Source: Prorocentrum cordatum
Lineage: Eukaryota > Sar > Dinophyceae > Prorocentrales > Prorocentraceae
Length of the DNA: 64,000 bases
Direction: 5' to 3'
Assembly (NCBI GenBank): GCA_963575745.1
Contig: CAUYUJ010017628.1
Coordinates: 1 to 64,000 of the forward strand
A program made the position numbers and the translations under genes. This document shows, one piece after another, positions 51,541-62,159 of this stretch (positions within the stretch are counted from its first letter, which is position 1; every line of letters begins with the position of its first letter). The notes beneath the pieces were generated by a model. The model was not told where the DNA came from. It did no database searches and saw only the letters and a list, made by a program, of their open reading frames with translations.

Positions 51541-51677
51541 GAGGAGGAGGAGGCGCCGCCGTCGTCGCCCGTCGCTCGCCCAGAAGGCGAACCGAAGACC
51601 ACCATCATGCTCCGCGGACTGCCCCCCAGCATCACCGGGGAGTTCTTGCTGGAGCGCCTGGACGCGGCGGGCTACAG
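51541..51677 (+). CDS. Mei2-like RRM gene, exon with the first half of the RRM
   Basis: In the frame of 51229, the sequence after a GGA/Glu-Arg repeat encodes EGEPKTTIMLRGLPPSI and LLERLDAAGY. That is beta-1 (the RNP2-like IMLRGL) and alpha-1 of a Mei2-type RRM (known in yeast Mei2 and plant Mei2-like proteins as the C-terminal RNA-binding domain). The exon ends at 51677 inside a codon (AG then G), where the next base opens a GCGCGC donor. The upstream limit is uncertain: the open frame reaches back to an ATG at 51229, but 51340-51470 looks like intron repeat (CTTGGGGCCC units). The exon listed here covers only the part I trust. Confidence 0.7.
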
Positions 51678-52148
51678 GCGCGCTCGGCGGCCCCTCGGCG
51701 GGCCTTTCTCCTCCTCCTCCTCCTCTTCCTCCTCCTCCTCCTCCTCCTCTCCTCTTCCTCCTGCTCGTCCTGCTCGTCCTCCTCCTCCTCCTCCTCTCGT
51801 CGTCCTCCTCCTCCTCCTCCTCCTCCCGCCTCCTCCTCCTCCTCCTCCTCCTCCCTGCAGCCCCTCGGCGGCCCTCCGAGACCCACGGGGCCCTTGGAGG
51901 CTCTCGGTGGCCCCTCGCCGGCCCCTCGGCGCCACCTCGGCGGGCCCCGCGGAGGCCCTCGGCGGCCGCCGCCGCCGCCGCCTCGTCGTCATCGTCGTCG
52001 TCGTCCTCCTCCTCCTCCTCCTCCTTCTCCTCCTCCTCGTCCTCCTCCTTCTCCTCCTGCTCCTCGTCATGCTGCCGCCGTGCCACTCCATTGCTTGTCC
52101 AGCGTTCCTTGTAGCAGCACGGCGACTGTATCATTCTTCCCTTCCCAG
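51678..52148 (+). other. Intron 1 of the Mei2-like gene (GC...AG, 471 nt)
   Basis: It begins GCGCGCTC and ends CTTCCCTTCCCAG, and is mostly (TCC)n and (GTC)n. AGG is present at both exon-intron boundaries, so the exact cut could slide by one base. Removing it keeps the RRM in frame (phase 2). Confidence 0.65.
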
Positions 52149-52205
52149 GGCAAAGTACGACTTCGTCTACCTGCCGGTGGACTTTAACACCCGGCGGGCC
52201 CGCGG
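52149..52205 (+). CDS. Mei2-like RRM gene, 57-nt exon with beta-2
   Basis: This exon completes the Arg codon of the previous exon and encodes AKYDFVYLPVDFNTRRAR and the first two bases of a Gly codon. KYDFVYLPVDF is the most characteristic segment of Mei2-type RRMs (YDFFYLPIDF in the family). The acceptor has a good pyrimidine tract, and the donor is GTGCTC at 52206. Reading on past 52205 loses the RRM pattern, which supports a splice there. Confidence 0.75.
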
Positions 52206-52549
52206 GTGCTCCCTGAAAGAGGGTTCCGTCGTCGGCGTCGTCGTTTCGAGCGTCTCTGGACGTTTCTGGAGGTTCCGGTCGCCACGGCGGGACTCAGTTC
52301 TAAAAGATGGCGAGGATCCGAAGAGGAAGCGATACCAACACCGCTACCCTTCCCTCGCTGCCACGGTTGGATTCGCTTCGAAAGTCTGGTCAGAAGGCAA
52401 GCCTGGAGAGGTCCGGGGAGAAGCGGTATTGATAGTTGCTTGCCCCCCCCTTTCCAGAGGATGGGCCCAGGGGGGCTGATGCTTCAAGGTCGGTGTCTTC
52501 GGATTTTTGGGTGTTACACCGCCACTTCAATAAGTAGGAGGGGTAGGTG

Positions 52550-52612
52550 ATCCTCCTCCTCCTCCTCCTCCTCCTCCTCTTTTTCATCCTCCACCTCCTC
52601 CCCCCCTCCGAT
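52550..52612. repeat. (TCC)n in intron 2
   Basis: A short TCC microsatellite. Confidence 0.9.
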
Positions 52613-53029
52613 TTACGGTGGTGGTGGTGGAAGACAGGCCCATCACCTCTGGCCTCGTGGAGCCCTCCCCGGGCCCCCAGCCGTCAACAGAACGGCACAC
52701 AAGGTGCAGCGTTGGCTTCTGGTGGGGGGAGGCCCGGGGTCCGGGCGCCGTTCCCCTCGGGACCCTGTCTTTCGCATGCCACAAAGGAGGAGGGAAGTCG
52801 GGAGGGAGCGAGGGAGGGCGGCAGAGGCCCCACGGAGGATCAGGAGCACGAGTATGACCGTGCGACAGAGTCGATGCACGCCAGCCGACGTGAGACAACA
52901 CATCGAGACATGAAATTCTTGACGCTTCGCGTGCCCCCACCAGCTGCCCGGCCGCTGAGGTGCCGCGTGAGGCTCCGGCTCACCGCTTTAGGTTAATTCG
53001 TCTTTGCGCGCCCCGCTCTGACTGGACTC

Positions 53030-53530
53030 GCCGCTGGCGCGCTCGCCTGCGGCCGCTGACTAAAAAGTACACCCACCAGCCGCCTCAGGGGTGGTTGCAT
53101 GTCAGCCGCCTAGCACACCTGGCACCTCTTGCAGCTCTGCCTTCAGTCCCCGGCGTCGCTCGGCGTCCTTCGGCGGCAGCTCTGGCGGCCGTTATTTCGA
53201 GCGCTTTGGTAATCAGGTTTGGCTCGCAGCCCCGGCTGACTTCGGACGCCGCCTGCGCTTTCGCTTGCGGCCGCGACGGAAATAAAAAGCCCACCAGCAT
53301 TGAATTACCACCTGGTGATGCACGCCGCCCGGATGTACCTCTGGGCGCTCGCGCTCCCCTGAGCGGCAGTGAGGCTTGCCTCCTGTTAGTCTCTTCCCCT
53401 GCTTGTTCTTGTCCTCTTTTCGCCCTCCTCTTCCTTGCGCGCTAATTTAGGCCGTTGCTTGTTTGCAGTGCCCTGAACGCCGCCCGACATGTTCCTCGCC
53501 GCGGTCGCGATCCAAAAAACCCACCAGCTC
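53030..53530. repeat. Three degenerate copies of a 220-235 bp block
   Basis: A GCGGCCGC...AAAAAG...CCCACCAGC block occurs near 53050, 53270 and 53500 (the last degenerate), each preceded by GCGCTCGCC-like text. No gene. Confidence 0.5.
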
Positions 53531-53739
53531 ATCCAGAAACGATGCCATCTTGGACGCTCCAACGCCTCGCGAGCCCCCCCCCCTCCAGGTCCAGGGGAGG
53601 GGGTAGGGGGAGGGGTCAAGCTATCGATCCGCCCGCAAGCCGTCTAGCTCACTCCCACCCGCCCTCCCAACACAAAAGTAACACCCGAACCTGAACATGT
53701 GCAGCGGCCGTCTTTGGATGGACACCTTTTGGGAACCAA

Positions 53740-53950
53740 AGCCGACCCCAGGTGCGCGACGCTTGGGCGAGGTGCGCAACGCGTGCCAGTTTTGCCACGC
53801 GCGCCAGGCACCCCTGGAACCCGAGTTTTCCAGGCACGCCTGGTGCGCCAGATGCGCCACGTGCTCCTAGTGCGCCAGGTGTGCCGCACACTCCAGCCGC
53901 GCCAGGTGCGCCACGTTCGGGGCACGTGCAGAGTGTGTCAGGTGCGCCTG
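53740..53950. repeat. 9-bp GCGCCAGGT-type array
   Basis: Units such as GTGCGCCAG repeat with 9/18-bp spacing. The minus frame reads as Gly-X-Y, which mimics collagen. Confidence 0.75.
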
Positions 53951-55059
53951 TGCACGTGAAAGCACACATCGGGAAACATGTCGGCCCCCGTCGTCTTTGT
54001 CGAAAGCCAATGTCCATCATTGTGTTTGGTGGGCCTGCGCACAGCAGGCCACGCGCCATCACCCCCGGCCGTCCCTGTCAACAGTTACGTGGCAGTGATC
54101 GCAGGGCGGCCGCGCACGATCCAGATTTAGCCGCGAGGTGCATGTTTTTTTGGGGGGGGGTCAGGGGTGGTAGCCATGCGCGCAGCAGGGAATATGCTGA
54201 CACCCCCGCCGTCCCGGTCAAAAGCCATACAGAGTTCTCGCGGGCCTTACGAACATGATTCCCGACTTGGCCCTAAGTGTGCTTTGCATTGTTTTTGAAA
54301 GGGATGGTGGGTAGGGGCCGCATCGGGTTGGCCGCGCATCCTCCAAATGTGGAGGCACTGCGCGGTTTGCATGTTTTTTTGACGGATGGCGGGGGGGCGG
54401 GCCCGCAAGGGGTCGGCATGGTTCCGGGTTGGCCGCCGGCCGGGTGGGTGAGGGGGTGTATACTAATATGGAACAGTGATAAACCCCTCCCCGAAAGTGA
54501 AGAGGGATTGGAAGAGAAACCGCTCTAGACCACATACGCCCAGAGGGCCGGTGGGATTACACTCTACCGCGCTCACGCTTCCCAGCTGCACTTGGAAAAC
54601 CTTAGGGCTCGAGGCCTTGCGAGATCCTGCTGGGTATTCTGCATGGGTTGGAGTAGTGCGATGAGTACACTCCTTGCCCAGTTCACGCAACACGGCAGAC
54701 GCATAACACCCACACAATTTGCGGTACCAGATCAGAGTTTGACTTGAGTAGAACATTTCACATCAAAGGATGGATCCATCCTTCCGATGTGCAGCTTAGC
54801 GTGGCGGGGCATAAACGATATATTCGCCATAGTTTTGGGAGTAACATCATGGGCTATTAAGCCGGGCGGTGGTCGTGGCTTGGACGCCGAACCCCCGCAC
54901 CGTTGACAAGAGTTTATCGGGTCGTCCAGACTATTGGAGGAGGAGAAGAGGGAGAGAAAAGGAACAACAGGAGGGCAGTTCAGTTTCACAGGCTTTTTTT
55001 TCCTCACATGTTTCGTGGGGTTCTGGTTTTCATCCCTGTCGCGTCGCACCCGCGACCCT

Positions 55060-55160
55060 CATCTCACCTCCTCCTCCTCCTCCTCCTCCTCTTCCTCCTC
55101 CTCCTCCTCCTCCTCCTCCTCCTCCTCCTCCTCCTCCTCCTCCTCCTTCTCCTTCTCACA
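55060..55160. repeat. (TCC)n in intron 2
   Basis: A nearly pure TCC tract of about 90 bp. Confidence 0.92.
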
Positions 55161-55315
55161 CAGCGCAGCACAGCTCAGCACAACACAGCTAGCTCAGCAC
55201 AGCACAGCTCAACACAGCACGGCACAGCACAGCATAGCACCTCAGCACAGCACAGCTCAGCTGAGCACAGCAGAGCACAGCACAGCACAGCACAACACAG
55301 CACAGCACAGCACGA
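55160..55315. repeat. CAGCA pentanucleotide array
   Basis: CAGCA/CAGCT units in tandem directly follow the TCC tract. Confidence 0.9.
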
Positions 55316-55339
55316 TGGTCGTCCAGGGCACGGCAGGCG

Positions 55340-55615
55340 TGGGGTTTTGTCGCCACCAGAGGGGGTGCGCGGGGGGTGGTCCCTCAACGCGGCCTTTATG
55401 CGTGCCAGGGTCGGGAAGCGTGGCGGGCGTTGCATTTTTTCTGCGCCAGAGGGGGTGCGCAAAGAGTGGTCCTTTCAGCGCGGTCTCTATGCGTGCCAGG
55501 GTCGGAAAGTGTGGCACGTGTGACACCTTCTCGACGCCAGAGGGGGTGCGCAGGGTGTGGTCCCTCAGAGCGTCACCTATGCGTGCCAGGGTCGGGAAGC
55601 GTGGCAGGCGTGGAG
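55340..55615. repeat. 90-bp tandem triplication
   Basis: GCCAGAGGGGGTGCGC recurs near 55356, 55447 and 55537, each followed by GTGGTCC...TATGCGTGCCAGGGTCGG. Confidence 0.85.
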
Positions 55616-55969
55616 GAGTAGGAGGGGCCGAGACGAGGAATGGGGAAGGCTGGTGAAGGGGTTGAAGAGGGAAAGGTGGGGCATTGGGGTGTGTCGCGTG
55701 CAATACCGCGCCGCGACCATCGCGGTGGCGTCGCGTGCAGAGCCCGCGCGGCATTCCTTGTTGATTTACTGGCGCGTGGGGCCGTGGTTTGATTCGGCGC
55801 GACGCCGCCGCGGGTTCGACGTTGCCCACCCCGCGCGCGCGCGTTCCCGTCGCTTCGGGAGCTAAGCAGAAGCTGCGTTTAGCCATCTCGGAAAACTACT
55901 TTTTCTTCTTTGTCCTATTTCATATTGCTGTCTTGATTCCCAGCTGTCTAAGGCCATCCGGTGTCATAA

Positions 55970-57320
55970 CCCTTGATTCCCTGTGCGGCGACCCTCCCTT
56001 CCCACTCCCTCCTCGAGCTTCTGGACCTTCGCCAGCAACCGGGTCTTGAGCTCTCCTCGTAATCGCCCGCCTCCGCTGCGCGCTGGAGGAGGGAAGCGCC
56101 CGGCTCCTTTGTGCCCCTGCGCGGCGATCCCCCCATCCCCGCTCCTTTGTCGAGCTTCTTGACCTTCGCCAGCAACCGGGTCTTGAGCTCTCGTCGTTGT
56201 CGCCCGCCTCCACTGCACGGTGGAGGAGGGAAGCACTCGACCCCTTGATATCCTTGCGCGGCAATGCTCCCTTCCCGCCCCCTTTTCGAGCTTCTTGACC
56301 GACCGGATCGCGAGCTTTCCTCGTGGTCGCCTGCCTCCGCTGCACGTTGGAGGAGGGAAGCGCTCGGCTCCTTTGTATCCCTGTGCGGCGGTCCCCCGTT
56401 CCCGCCCTCTCCTCGGGCTTCTTGACCTTCGCCAGCAACCGGGTCTTGAGCTCTCCTCGTGATCGCCCGCCTCCGCTGCACGCTGGAGGAGGGAAGCACT
56501 CGGCCCCTTGATATCCCTGTGCGGTGATCCTCCTTCCCCACTCCCTCCTCGAGCTTCGTGACCTGCGCAAGCAGCCGGGTCTTGAGCTCTCCTCGTGGTC
56601 GCATGCCTCCGCTGCGCGCTGGAATTTGACGCGCTCGGCTCCTTTGTATCCATGTGCGGCGAGCTTCCCTTCCCGCTCCCTTGTCGAGCTTCTTGACCTT
56701 CGCCAGCAACCGGTTCTTGAGCTCTCCTCGTGGTCGCCTGCCTCCACTGGACGCTGGGGGAGGGAAGCGCCCGGCTCCATGATATCCCTGTGCGGTGATC
56801 TCCATCCTCGAGCTTCTTGACCTGCGCCAGCAGCCAGGTTTTGAACTCTCCTTGTAATCGCCCGCCTCCGCTGCACGCTGGAGAAGGGAAGCACTCGGCT
56901 CCTTTGTCTCCCTGTGCGGCGATCCTCCTTTCCCGCTCCCCCCTCGAACTTTTTGACCTGCGCCAGCAACCGGGTCTTGAGCTGTCCTCGTGGTCGCCAG
57001 CCTGCGCTGCACGCTGGAGGAGGGAAGCTTTTGGCTCCTTTGTATCCTTGCGCGGCGATCCTCCCTTCCCGCCCCCTCTTCGAGCTTCTTGACCTGCGCC
57101 AGCGACCGGATCGTGAGCTTTCCTCGTGGTCGCCTGCCTCCGCTGCACGCTGGAGGAGGGAAGCGCTCGGCCCCTTGATGTCCTCTTGTGCAGCGACCTT
57201 CCTTTCCCGCTACCTCCCCGAGGTCTTTGACCTTCGCCAGCAACCGGGTGTTGAGCTGTCCCCGTGGTCGCCTGCCTCCGCTGCGCGCTGGAAGAGGGAA
57301 GCACTCGGCCCTTTTGCATT
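55970..57320. repeat. About 136-bp satellite, 10 copies
   Basis: GGGTCTTGAGCT-type cores recur at 56041, 56178, 56304, 56441, 56577, 56710, 56836, 56972, 57107 and 57246. The period is 126-139 bp, mostly 135-137. Because 136 is one more than a multiple of three, minus frames of about 500 codons are open in two phases at once. Confidence 0.88.
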
Positions 57321-57740
57321 CGACTAGACGTAGGAGTGACCTTTCGCCGGAGTGACCTTTGGTGCGGGCCCAGTGGGACCCCCCGATCGCCGAACGCGAT
57401 GCGATAGTAACGCCTTGCGCGCCTGTGTTTGGTCCCCCCGCGGCCCCCGAAAAGCCGCGCACCAAAGATCACTTTTTACCCAGGGTCACTCTTGCGTGTG
57501 GCCGATAGATCCCTGAACGACGATCTCCCTGCCCGCTCCCGCGCCTGCCGCGTCCCGCTCCGCCACGCGGCGTCGGACCCGGTTGCAAAAGTGGAGGGGA
57601 TGCCGCTCGGTGCGCGGGTTGGGCGCGCTTCTCTGATCATTGCCTCGTCAAAGTGGGCTGCACGACTGCAAGGTTTGAGTACACATTGCTCCTTTCTAAT
57701 TCTTCGGAAGTTCCTTGATTTTTTGGGGGCCAGGATCCTT

Positions 57741-57823
57741 TCATTTCTAATTATTCTATCCTGGGCCTCTTCCTGGCCACTAGGGGGTCAGGAACAGTTA
57801 GAAACGAACATAATTAGAAATGA
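57741..57823. repeat. 14-bp inverted repeat in an AT-rich island
   Basis: TCATTTCTAATTAT (57741-57754) and its exact complement (57810-57823) flank 55 bp. The word TTCTAATT also occurs near 57695, and TAGAAATGAA near 57831. Confidence 0.7.
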
Positions 57824-58195
57824 GCACGGTTAGAAATGAACGACGTGTATCTTGGCCGTGAACTCGAAGCCCTTGCAGATGTTCTTTTGCTCTTGGAAGG
57901 CTCATCGTTGCACGCGCACTTCCCGCGCGCCCTGCAGCGCGTCCGACATCGAGCGCCCGACATTACTAGAAGTTGTCAGGGTCTCTCCTGCACCGGTCGG
58001 TGCCGCACTGTTCCTCGACGGGAAGTGTGGTCAAAATCCCGCAAGCGCTTCGAGAATGCTCGGAAGAATGAGTCCCGCCAACATGGTTCCGGCCCAAGTG
58101 GCTTTAAGGGCCAAAAGACGTAGGGAGGAATATGACGAGTTGGTTTTCTGGTGTATTGGATGACTGGTGCATGATGGTGGAGGTACGTTTGGACC

Positions 58196-58238
58196 CCTCC
58201 CTGCAGCCGTCTTCGTTGGCCGAGGGGCTGCAGGGAGG
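58196..58238. other. 13-bp inverted repeat
   Basis: CCTCCCTGCAGCC and GGCTGCAGGGAGG are exact complements separated by 17 nt. Confidence 0.75.
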
Positions 58239-58584
58239 TCCTCGGCCCCCTCCATTGGCTTTTGACGCCGTAAATGGTTGGTGTATTGGTGTATTGGTGG
58301 GAGAGGGCGACCCCAACGGCTCCTATGATGGCAGCCGCAGGGGGGGTGAGGCCTATGATGGTCCTCACTGGTGAGGCCTATGATGGTCCTCACCAGGCTG
58401 GGGTGGGGGAAGAGGGCAGGAAGTCGAAGCGGATGTCCGGCAGCAACGTCCTGGGGGGATACCTGAAAAGGGGACTTAAAAACAACGTCTGTCTTCCGCC
58501 TATGTTCCAGAGGAGCCCCGTACAAAAAGCAAAGGCAAATAGAGAGAGAGGGAGAGAAGAGAGAGAGGGAGAGAGGGAAAGAGG

Positions 58585-58650
58585 GAGAGAAGGAGGAGGA
58601 GGAGGAGGAGGAGGAGGAGGAGGAGGAGGAGGAGGAGGAAGAGGAAGAGG
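58585..58650. repeat. (GAGA/GGA)n tract
   Basis: GAGAGGGA units pass into GGA units. Confidence 0.88.
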
Positions 58651-59039
58651 AGGACACTCTGCTGGTTGTCGTCGTCCTCGCAGGCGGCCCGCCCGCGACC
58701 CAGCGACGAGGCACCTGCGACCCACTCGCGACCCGCCTGGACGCTGCATTGACGACTGGAAGAAACCGGCGCCCGCCCCAGACATGATCGCGTCGTGAAA
58801 GGAATCAGGAGGGAGGGAGGGGGGAGGGAGAGAGCGGAAGGGAAGAAAAGGGGGGTGGACTGGACCTCGGCGGAGGAGGGTGGGGGAATGGGTAGGAGGT
58901 GGCAGGAGGATTCTACACGATTGTACATGCCAGAAATCAAGAACTTTGAAGCTCGAGTAACTGCGGCGATGAAAGGCTGCACCTCCCCGACGCCTATCCA
59001 GGACGACTAGGTTTGGCCTCGGCGAGAATTCTGAATGAG

Positions 59040-60480
59040 GTGGGCGCCTGCCTGAGCCCGTCTCGCATGATAGCTGACGGCGTCGGGCCCGTGTGACCCT
59101 CTTGCCCGCTCCTGCAAGCCTTCGCACGCTCGGCCATTTCGCGCACGAGCGAATCCCATCATTGTAGCTGATGGTGCTTCGCCCCTGCTTCCACTGCGCA
59201 GTCTCCTGCGAGGGCCAATGCGGGCATTGTAGCTAAAGGCCCTCGCCTGCGTCCGCCGTCTCGCACGAGCTGATCGCCGCACTGCGGCCGGTGCGCTGCT
59301 CCCGCGGTCGTCGTCTCATGGTGCCAGATGCACCCGCCGCGCTCCTCCTCACAAGAACCCGTGCCCAACGCTGTAGCCGATGCCTCTGCTGCATCCTTCT
59401 CACAGCGCCAGCTTCTGCCACTGAGCGACATCTCACAGAAGCTGGCCCCTCCTGCATTTGAGCTGATGGCCCTCCCGGGCCTCCGCCTCCGCGATGCTTG
59501 CACGAGCCGGTCCCTGCGATTCAGCTGCTGAGCCCTCCCCGCGCCCGCTCTCTCTAGCAAGCTGGTCCTCGCACTTTTGTTGGGCGTCCGCGCCCACAGT
59601 GTCTTCGCAGTGCCAAGTGTTGCCACGGCACGCTTCCTCGCAAGAGCTGAGATCCACATAGTAGATCAGGAACCTCACCCGCGTCCCCCTTCTCCCACGA
59701 ATTGTTGGCTGCGCTGCAGCTGGATGGCCGCTCCCACATTCGTCTTTCTGACAGTGCCAGGTCATGCCACGACCCGCCCTTCTCGACGGCGCCCACACCA
59801 GCACTGTAGCCGAGGACGGCTGATTGGGGTGTCCGCATTTGGCAGGGCCAATGCCTGTTCTCATGCATGAGCTAATCCCAGCGTTGTAGTTGATGGGCAG
59901 CTTTCGTGTTGAGCTGGTCCCAGTGTTGTACTGTAGCTGGGTGTCCGCGCCCACGGTTTTCTCACAGTGCCCAGCTGCCACTGCAAGCCCTTTCGCAGGA
60001 GCTGGTTCCCGCATTGTAACTGAGGACCCTCTGCCGCGTCCACTTTCTCGTGCGAATTGCTCCCCGCGCTGTAGGTGGGCGTCCGCTACCGCGTTCATCT
60101 TTTCTACTGTCCCACGAGCATGCATCTTCTGGAACGAGCGAGACCGCCCCAACGTAGCCGAAAGGTGTCTCGCACGACCCCCGTTCGAAGCAGCAGAGTC
60201 CGCAGGCAATGCCTGTCCTCCTCGCACGACTTAATCCTTGCACTGCAGCTGAGACGTGTCTCGCACGACCCCCTGCAGCTACAGGGCCTGCTGCCACTGC
60301 CTGCCCTTGTCGCACGGCTCGATCCCCGCACTGCGGCTGCGAACCCGGGCTCCTTCCCGCACGCGCTGGCCCCGCACTCCCAGGTGAGCTGTGCCTCGCA
60401 CGACCCCCCGCTGGCAGCGGCAGGCCCCGCTGCCGTTGCCCGCCTTCTCGCACGCTCGCCCGAGCCCACCTCCGCTCGGT
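59040..60480. repeat. Degenerate array with 55-90 bp spacing
   Basis: Blocks such as CTCGCACGAGCTG, GCATTGTAGCTGATG and CTCGCCCGCGTCC recur at irregular distances over 1.4 kb. The copies are strongly diverged. The open frames in it are not convincing. Confidence 0.6.
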
Positions 60481-61129
60481 AGCTGACGGCGCGTGGCTCG
60501 TGCTGCGCCGCTGGCGGTGCTTGGCCGCTATTGTGGCAGCTGCTGGCGCTGGGCTTCGCCTCGGCCTTCACTTCGGCTGGGCCGCCCACGACGCAGGCGC
60601 ATGCGAGCGGGAGGCGGTCCCCGGTGGCCGTCCTGGCTTCGATGTGGAGGGGGAACGGTACCGAGCTCTCCTGATGCCGGGGCGGAGGAGAGGAAGCGGG
60701 TCGGCGACGACAACCCTGGCGAGGGGTGGGGGGGGAGTTTTTCGGGGTTCGAGGCCCGAGGCTTTCGGAGACTTTGGTCGGTCCTCGGCGGTTTTCCAGC
60801 CTCGGCATGCTTGGCAGCAGCTGCGCCTCGCCGAGGGCGTTCTGGGCTTGCCCGGATCGTCCCGAACGGCCGTCGGAGACCCGAGATTTTTTGACCCCAA
60901 AAATTACCTTCGGCGGGTGCCATCAGACGGCTGTGTGAACGGTCGGGTCCGGTCCCAACGCTCTAGCTGCTGACCTGGGGCCCCACCTTTCTTCACGGCT
61001 CCTTGGCGGCAGCGCCGCCTCTCAGTTGATTGCCTATAAACTCGGACCCCCCTGCCCGAGAGAACTGGCTGAAGAGGATGAGGGAGGGTGAGGAGGAGAA
61101 GGGGCGACCAGAGTAAAGCCAGGATGCGT

Positions 61130-61330
61130 GTGGCCCCGAGGCAAGAGCCATATGTTGAAAACGGCTGGTTATCCATCCGTGTACCTACTGGAAGTGTTAG
61201 GCCGAGTGTGGGCGGCGCTAGGGCGAGATCTACATTTTGAAAACGGCCGGCCCTCCATTACTGTGGCTTTCGGTCCAACCAGCAGGGATATGCACTTTGA
61301 TGAAGTTCTATACGACGCGGCAGAACCGGC
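61130..61330. repeat. Outlying copies of repeat E
   Basis: AGTGTGGGCGGCGCTAGGGC...ACATTTTGAAAACGGCC and a CCTCCATTACTGTGG segment match the repeat E core at 46850-49170. They lie at the 3' end of intron 2. Confidence 0.6.
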
Positions 61331-61482
61331 CTACCAGCACGTGTGGCGAATAGACGGGGAGATATTCGATTCTATTCAGACGGTTGGACGAGGAAGAGGC
61401 TGAGAAGGATGGTGAGCAGTAAGATGAGGAGGAGGATCAGGAGGAGAAGGCGGATTCCTTATCACTTTTCCTTCATGCCAAG

Positions 61483-62100
61483 GTACGCGTTCGTGAACTT
61501 TCCGCAGGCGGGAGATGCCAAGGAGTGCGTAGGATATGTCAACAGCTCCCCGCTCGAGTTTCTCGCAGGCTCAGAGACTCCTAAGAAGTGCTCTGCTGGT
61601 CTGGCCATCGTGCAGGGCAAGGTCGCAAACATCAAGAAACATTCGCGCTCCTCGATTGCAGGGTCGGACATCCCCGACGGCTTCAAGCCCATGATTTTCA
61701 ACGAGGATGGCGAGGTCGTCCCAACGGACGAGGTGATCGGCTCTGCAACCACCGGCAGAGATTGGGATGACAACGAGGAAGAATGGTGGGAAGAGGAGGA
61801 GGAGGAGGAAGAAGAAGAACAAGAAGAAGAATGGACGGCGGTGGACGAGGACGAGTGGTGGAAGGAAAACGGCTGGGACCAAGAAGATTGGACCAAGGAG
61901 AGCACTTGGGATAAGAACGATTGGAAGGACGACAGCGAATGGACCGATTGGAAGGGCTGGAGCGGCAAAGATTGGACGTCAGGCGCCAAGGCGGAGAAGG
62001 ATTGGTCTTCGGCTGTGAGCTCCAGCTCTTGGTCGACTTGGAAAAAGACCACCGAGACGAATTGGAAGGACGACACTGACTGGAGGCCTCATGATCAGGA
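61483..62100 (+). CDS. Mei2-like RRM gene, exon with beta-3 to the acidic Trp-rich tail
   Basis: After the acceptor (AG at 61481-61482) the frame completes Gly and reads YAFVNF. This is RNP1 together with the Arg-Gly of the previous exon. The end of a Mei2-type RRM follows: a KKCSAGLAIVQGKVANIKKH segment (the family has KVCEV..A.IQG...L..H) and DGFKPMIFNEDGEVV (family P-x-x-F close). Then comes an acidic run (about 61790-61840, including a poly-Glu stretch) and a tail of W-[DKE] spaced repeats (WKDDSEW, DWKGWSGKDW and others, to about 62085). The protein should bind RNA. In yeast and plants the Mei2 family acts in meiosis and cell-fate control; the role here is unknown. The 3' end is not determined; the frame enters a TCC microsatellite after about 62150, so another intron probably starts near 62100. 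Confidence 0.75.
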
Positions 62101-62159
62101 CACGGAGGGGGGAGGAGGGAGGAGAAGCAGGAACCGCCCCTCCGCTCCCTCACCATTCC

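Larger units (their letters stand above)
52206..61482 (+). other. Intron 2 of the Mei2-like gene (GT...AG, 9,277 nt)
   Basis: It starts GTGCTCCC and ends with a pyrimidine-rich stretch and CATGCCAAG. It is phase 2 and splits the Gly codon of RNP1. It contains (TCC)n tracts, a three-copy block near 53050-53520, a 9-bp array, a CAGCA pentamer array, a 90-bp triplication, a 136-bp satellite, inverted repeats and a 55-90 bp degenerate array. I find no convincing nested gene. Confidence 0.65.

Noticed and set aside
53649-54062. Collagen-like Gly-X-Y frame on the minus strand
   Set aside because: It is produced by a 9-bp GCGCCAGGT-type repeat; composition outside the repeat is not protein-like.
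55160-55315. Coding region of the CAGCA array (Ala-Gln-His repeats)
   Set aside because: Pure pentanucleotide repeat inside the intron, open in several frames by chance.
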